NCBI GenBank assembly: GCA_026708165.1
Contig: JAPOVO010000123.1
Location: 1-15,620, forward strand
DNA length: 15,620 nucleotides
Direction: 5' to 3'
Source: Chloroflexota bacterium
GTDB taxonomy: Bacteria > Chloroflexota > UBA11872 > VXNJ01
In this document: positions 14,617 to 15,620 of the stretch, piece by piece
Layout of the letters: each line of letters opens with the position of its first letter
How positions within the stretch are numbered: the stretch's first letter is position 1
Translations under genes and position numbers: made by a program
The notes under the pieces: model-generated
The model's input: only the letters and a program-made list of their open reading frames with translations
Database searches by the model: none
Told to the model about the DNA's origin: nothing

Positions 14617-15620
14617 CTAGCTATCCCCCGCATCGGGCTTCGAGAAACGATTGTAGAACGGCAGTTCGACCACGAGCGCCTCGCGTGGGCGGCCCCGGAT
14701 ATCCACGTTGACTAAATCGCCTATCTCGACCGCAGGAGGCAGCAAGGCCATTGCTATGCCGACCTTGAGCGTAGGCGAATATGTGCCACTGGTAACGGTT
14801 CCGGCACCGGCCGCGGTCGTGACCACGCAGTGTTCGCGGGGTATTCCCCGGTCGACCATCCACAGCCCTCTCAACACTCGACCGCCGGCCGCCGCCTGCA
14901 GCGCGCTTCGCCCCACGAAGTCGCCCTTGTTCATGTCCACGACTCCGCTCAATCCGGCCTCCAGCGAGCTAATCTCGGGGGAGATGTCCTGACCGTGCAG
15001 CGGCATTCCGGCTTCCAGCCGCAGCGTGTTTCGCGCTCCCAAGCCGACGGGCGTGCATCCAACAGCGGTCAGAGCGCCCCATACCCGGATGGCGTCATAA
15101 GACGCGGTGAAGATTTCGAATCCGTCCTCGCCCGTATATCCGGTACGCGCGATGAGCACGCCGCGCCCGTCGAGGGTCGCCGCACGAATTCGCCATCGCC
15201 GCAGGCGCGTAAGGTCGATATCACAAAGCGGATCGAGCAGCGCCTCGGCTTCAGGACCCTGCGCCGCCAGGAGCGCGTACTCTTCCGAGCGATCCGTTAG
15301 CTGGACGTCGAAATCAGTCGCAAGGCTCGAAAGCCACTTCCAGTCTGTTTCGACGTTGGCCGCGTTGACGACCAGCATGTAGTCATCAGGGCGGTAAAGA
15401 ACGGCATCGTCGATCACGCCGCCCGACTCCGAGCACATCAGGGTGTATTGCGCCCGCCCCTTGCGCACTTTCTCGACGTTGTTGGTGAGGGCGAACTGGA
15501 GAAACTCGAACGCCTCGACGCCCGAAACCGTGAACTCACCCATGTGCGAAACGTCGAAAACACCTGCCTCAGTCCGCACGATTTGTTGCTCTTCGATGAG
15601 TCCGGCGTACTGGATGGGCA
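14617..15620 (-). CDS. gcvT: glycine cleavage system T protein, aminomethyltransferase (5' end cut by window)
   Basis: Tetrahydrofolate-dependent aminomethyltransferase that releases ammonia from aminomethyl-GcvH and forms methylene-THF. The frame is open to the right edge; the first visible residues (PIQYAGLIEEQQIVRTEAGVFDVSHMGEF) match the family. About 25-35 N-terminal residues are therefore missing, and the GTG at 15577-15579 is internal. Conserved blocks are FDVSHMGEF, QYTLMCSESGGVIDDAVLYR (with the acidic pair near the folate site), YTGEDGFEIF and LRLEAGMPLHGQDI. One oddity is GARNTLRLEAG, where most GcvT proteins have GARDxLRLEAG (Asp to Asn; codon at 15028-15030). It heads the visible gcvT-gcvH-gcvPA-gcvPB operon. 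The promoter, and any glycine riboswitch, lie outside the window. Confidence 0.96.
   Translation of the reverse strand, partial: PIQYAGLIEEQQIVRTEAGVFDVSHMGEFTVSGVEAFEFLQFALTNNVEKVRKGRAQYTLMCSESGGVIDDAVLYRPDDYMLVVNAANVETDWKWLSSLATDFDVQLTDRSEEYALLAAQGPEAEALLDPLCDIDLTRLRRWRIRAATLDGRGVLIARTGYTGEDGFEIFTASYDAIRVWGALTAVGCTPVGLGARNTLRLEAGMPLHGQDISPEISSLEAGLSGVVDMNKGDFVGRSALQAAAGGRVLRGLWMVDRGIPREHCVVTTAAGAGTVTSGTYSPTLKVGIAMALLPPAVEIGDLVNVDIRGRPREALVVELPFYNRFSKPDAGDS

Overview
The window reads as chromosomal DNA of a free-living, moderately GC-rich bacterium. Candidate lineages are Chloroflexota (Dehalococcoidia/SAR202-like) or another group with a split glycine decarboxylase. The hints are the two-subunit gcvPA/gcvPB, a GatCAB amidotransferase, frequent TTG and GTG starts, and a twin-arginine exported M23 peptidase. 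None of these is diagnostic, so the taxonomy is an inference. No IS element, phage gene, CRISPR array, tRNA or rRNA was seen.

Layout. Positions 1-1044 (+) hold the 3' part of a DHA3-type MFS exporter. It converges on a minus-strand block made of a 109-aa unknown protein (1194-1523), a Fur-family regulator (1718-2161), a glutamate dehydrogenase (2266-3546) and gatB-gatA-gatC (3676-6912). In transcription order the block is gatC-gatA-gatB-gdh-fur-orf109. A second MFS transporter (7160-8320) diverges from gatC and is followed by a xylose-isomerase-like TIM-barrel enzyme (8396-9253). A 319-bp intergenic stretch rich in inverted repeats leads to a tightly coupled pair: a Tat-exported M23 (LytM) peptidase and a TolB/PD40-type beta-propeller protein. 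The propeller gene runs tail-to-tail into, and overlaps by 35 bp, the 3' end of a minus-strand glycine cleavage operon gcvT-gcvH-gcvPA-gcvPB. gcvT is cut by the right window edge.

Function. GatCAB makes Gln-tRNA(Gln) and/or Asn-tRNA(Asn), using glutamine as amide donor and releasing glutamate. GDH interconverts glutamate and 2-oxoglutarate plus ammonia. The gcv operon encodes the T, H and split P proteins that degrade glycine to CO2, ammonia and methylene-THF; the L protein (lpd) is not here. The core metabolism is therefore amino-acid nitrogen and one-carbon handling.

Most of the window is ordinary housekeeping sequence. The best leads are: gatA, whose homologous N-terminus has no ATG/GTG/TTG and fits an AUC start behind a Shine-Dalgarno; the hairpin-rich region before the M23-propeller pair; and the unrecognised 109-aa protein. 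I saw no clear new multi-gene defence or biosynthetic system.
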